Below are positions 33,746 to 35,006 of a stretch of DNA of 35,006 nucleotides, one piece after another; the first letter of the stretch is position 1, and each line of letters starts with the position of its first letter. This DNA is from Bacillus salacetis (GTDB lineage: Bacteria; Bacillota; Bacilli; Bacillales; Bacillaceae_B): positions 1-35,006 of the forward strand of contig NZ_QXIR01000043.1 in assembly GCF_003581585.1 (NCBI RefSeq), written 5' to 3'. Both the position numbers and the translations under genes were made by a program. The notes beneath the pieces are model-generated. The model searched no databases and was not told the DNA's origin. It was given only the letters and a program-made list of their open reading frames with translations.

Positions 33746-34924
33746 TCATTCAAACGTTCCCTTCACTACAGCCTTCCCTTTCTCGACCATTACTTTTCCT
33801 CTTGCCAGAACGGTCTCAACCTTTAAGGATCCGCGGTCCACAATCACCATGTCAGCATCTTTTCCTGCAGCAATCGAACCTTTTTGTTGAAGCTTTAATA
33901 TCCTGGCCGGATTTGAAGTTATGACCTTGATGGCGGTCTCCAAAGGTATCCCTTCTGACAGGACGGCATCCCTTACTGCATTGAACAGACTTGATACATG
34001 CGCGACCTTCAGGCCCTTAAATCCTCCTTCCCCGTCAAATTCCGGAAGGCTGCCCTGCCCATCAGATGTAAAGGTGATGTTCTCAACCGGCACTCCATCA
34101 TCAAGCATCCTCCTTAATCCTTTTCCGCATTGGACCTCGCCATCTTCAAGGAACTGTGGAATCGTGCTTGTCGTAAAGTCAACATACCCACCCTTAAGGG
34201 CATATTTAACTCCTTCCTCAAACAAATATGGATTTCGATTGATATGAGTGGGATAGAATTGTTTAATTGGTATATCTGTGTTTTCAATGACATCATAAAT
34301 CAACTTCAGGCAGTCCCGGCTGTCTCCCAGGTGGACATTCACCACACCCGATTTGCCCGATAAGATTCCTCCAACCCTGGATTGGGAGGCAATCCTGGCC
34401 AATTCTTCCGCAGTCGGCTGCGAGGAACGATGATCAGCGATCGCTATCTCTCCAGTACCGATTATCTTATCAACAAGCAGGATATCATCTTCGATTTTAC
34501 CTGTTAATGTCCTTACCGGCACCTGATAAGAACCGGTCTGGACAAAGCAGGTAATCCCCTCTTCATCAAGCCCTCGGGCTTTTGCGACAAGACTTGCCAT
34601 CGTCCGGGTAGTGCCATCTGTCCCAATTACGCCGATCAAAGTTGTAATGCCGGATAGTGTTGCATCAGTCAGTTTGATTTCCGGGGTCCGGGTCTTGTAT
34701 CCACCCTCTCCTCCCCCTCCGAGAATATGAACATGTGAATCAATGAATCCTGGCAGGACTGCCTTTCCTGCTGCATCAAATACAATGGTATTTTCAGCAA
34801 AGAATCCTTCCGGGATGTCAATTTTGTCTTCAATAAACCCAATTGAATCGTTGATGATCAATATATCTTTTCTGCCCAAGTACTCGGGAGAGTAGACTTC
34901 TCCATTCCGAATCAAAATCAACAT
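33746..34924 (-). CDS. iadA: Isoaspartyl dipeptidase (beta-aspartyl peptidase)
   Basis: A 392-residue zinc amidohydrolase that cleaves beta-aspartyl dipeptides formed from damaged proteins. It follows E. coli IadA closely: PGFIDSHVHILGGGGEGG with metal ligands His64 and His66, TRTPEI, TGSYQVP, ADHRSS, RVGGILSGKSGVVNVHLGD, PTHINRN, the catalytic aspartate in FTSDGQGS, and the end ARGKVMVEKGKAVVKGTFE. AAAGGAG precedes the ATG. It is separated from the pyrimidine operon by a terminator, so the link is at most a shared amidohydrolase or nitrogen-salvage theme. Confidence 0.95.
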   Translation of the reverse strand: MLILIRNGEVYSPEYLGRKDILIINDSIGFIEDKIDIPEGFFAENTIVFDAAGKAVLPGFIDSHVHILGGGGEGGYKTRTPEIKLTDATLSGITTLIGVIGTDGTTRTMASLVAKARGLDEEGITCFVQTGSYQVPVRTLTGKIEDDILLVDKIIGTGEIAIADHRSSQPTAEELARIASQSRVGGILSGKSGVVNVHLGDSRDCLKLIYDVIENTDIPIKQFYPTHINRNPYLFEEGVKYALKGGYVDFTTSTIPQFLEDGEVQCGKGLRRMLDDGVPVENITFTSDGQGSLPEFDGEGGFKGLKVAHVSSLFNAVRDAVLSEGIPLETAIKVITSNPARILKLQQKGSIAAGKDADMVIVDRGSLKVETVLARGKVMVEKGKAVVKGTFE

Positions 34925-35006
34925 GGTGTAAGCTCCTTTCAGTTAAACACTTTCCATTCAAGAGTTAAGACTTTCTAAATCCCTTAAATTTTATGTCTTT
35001 AATATT

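Noticed and set aside
33451..33753. Minus-strand frame of 100 codons (MNEGPHRAVKLILYRR...) after iadA
   Set aside because: It overlaps the iadA stop, lacks a ribosome binding site, runs through the iadA terminator and has a very basic/aromatic composition typical of non-coding frames.

Overview
The window is a chromosomal stretch of a Bacillaceae bacterium. The evidence is the hflX-ynbB-glnR-glnA block in the order found in Bacillus subtilis, GlnR and GlnA proteins close to the B. subtilis ones, strong AAGGAGG-type ribosome binding sites, a CcpA-type cre site and a GlnR operator pair. I see no phage, plasmid, CRISPR, rRNA or tRNA signature. Genus and species cannot be fixed from this sequence alone. 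Most genes lie on the minus strand; only a dicarboxylate/amino acid symporter, a 70-residue membrane protein and a TRIC/YvgT-type membrane protein are on the plus strand.

Left part (1-14.6 kb): an SGNH/GDSL hydrolase, a YvbH-type PH-domain protein, a class B penicillin-binding protein of the PbpA/PbpH type, a DAACS symporter, class I fructose-bisphosphate aldolase, a coupled HAD phosphatase + alpha/beta hydrolase pair, a MoxR-DUF58-DUF4129-like operon whose last gene looks frameshifted, and a secreted thermitase-like subtilisin. Middle (15-21 kb): a small membrane protein, then the glnA-glnR, ynbB and hflX block and a TRIC-family channel gene.

Right part (21-35 kb): a complete reductive pyrimidine degradation locus. 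PreT and PreA reduce uracil/thymine, a dihydropyrimidinase opens the ring, a nitrilase-type beta-ureidopropionase releases beta-alanine, a class III aminotransferase makes malonate semialdehyde and an MmsA-type dehydrogenase makes acetyl-CoA. An NCS1 permease, a PucR-family regulator and two unrecognised small proteins sit in the same array. A cre site lies just before the first gene, a repeated TTGTCTG motif fills the promoter region, and a clear intrinsic terminator separates the permease/small-protein part from pucR-mmsA-aminotransferase. An isoaspartyl dipeptidase gene (iadA) lies just upstream.

The least expected structure is a family of three ~191-bp elements (2053-2243, 9150-9340, 18624-18813) with ~25-bp imperfect terminal inverted repeats starting GGCT and imperfect 8-9 bp flanking duplications. 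They look like a MITE (a non-autonomous transposable element). One copy appears to supply the TTG start codon and first 14 residues of the alpha/beta hydrolase; another has inserted between hflX and ynbB.
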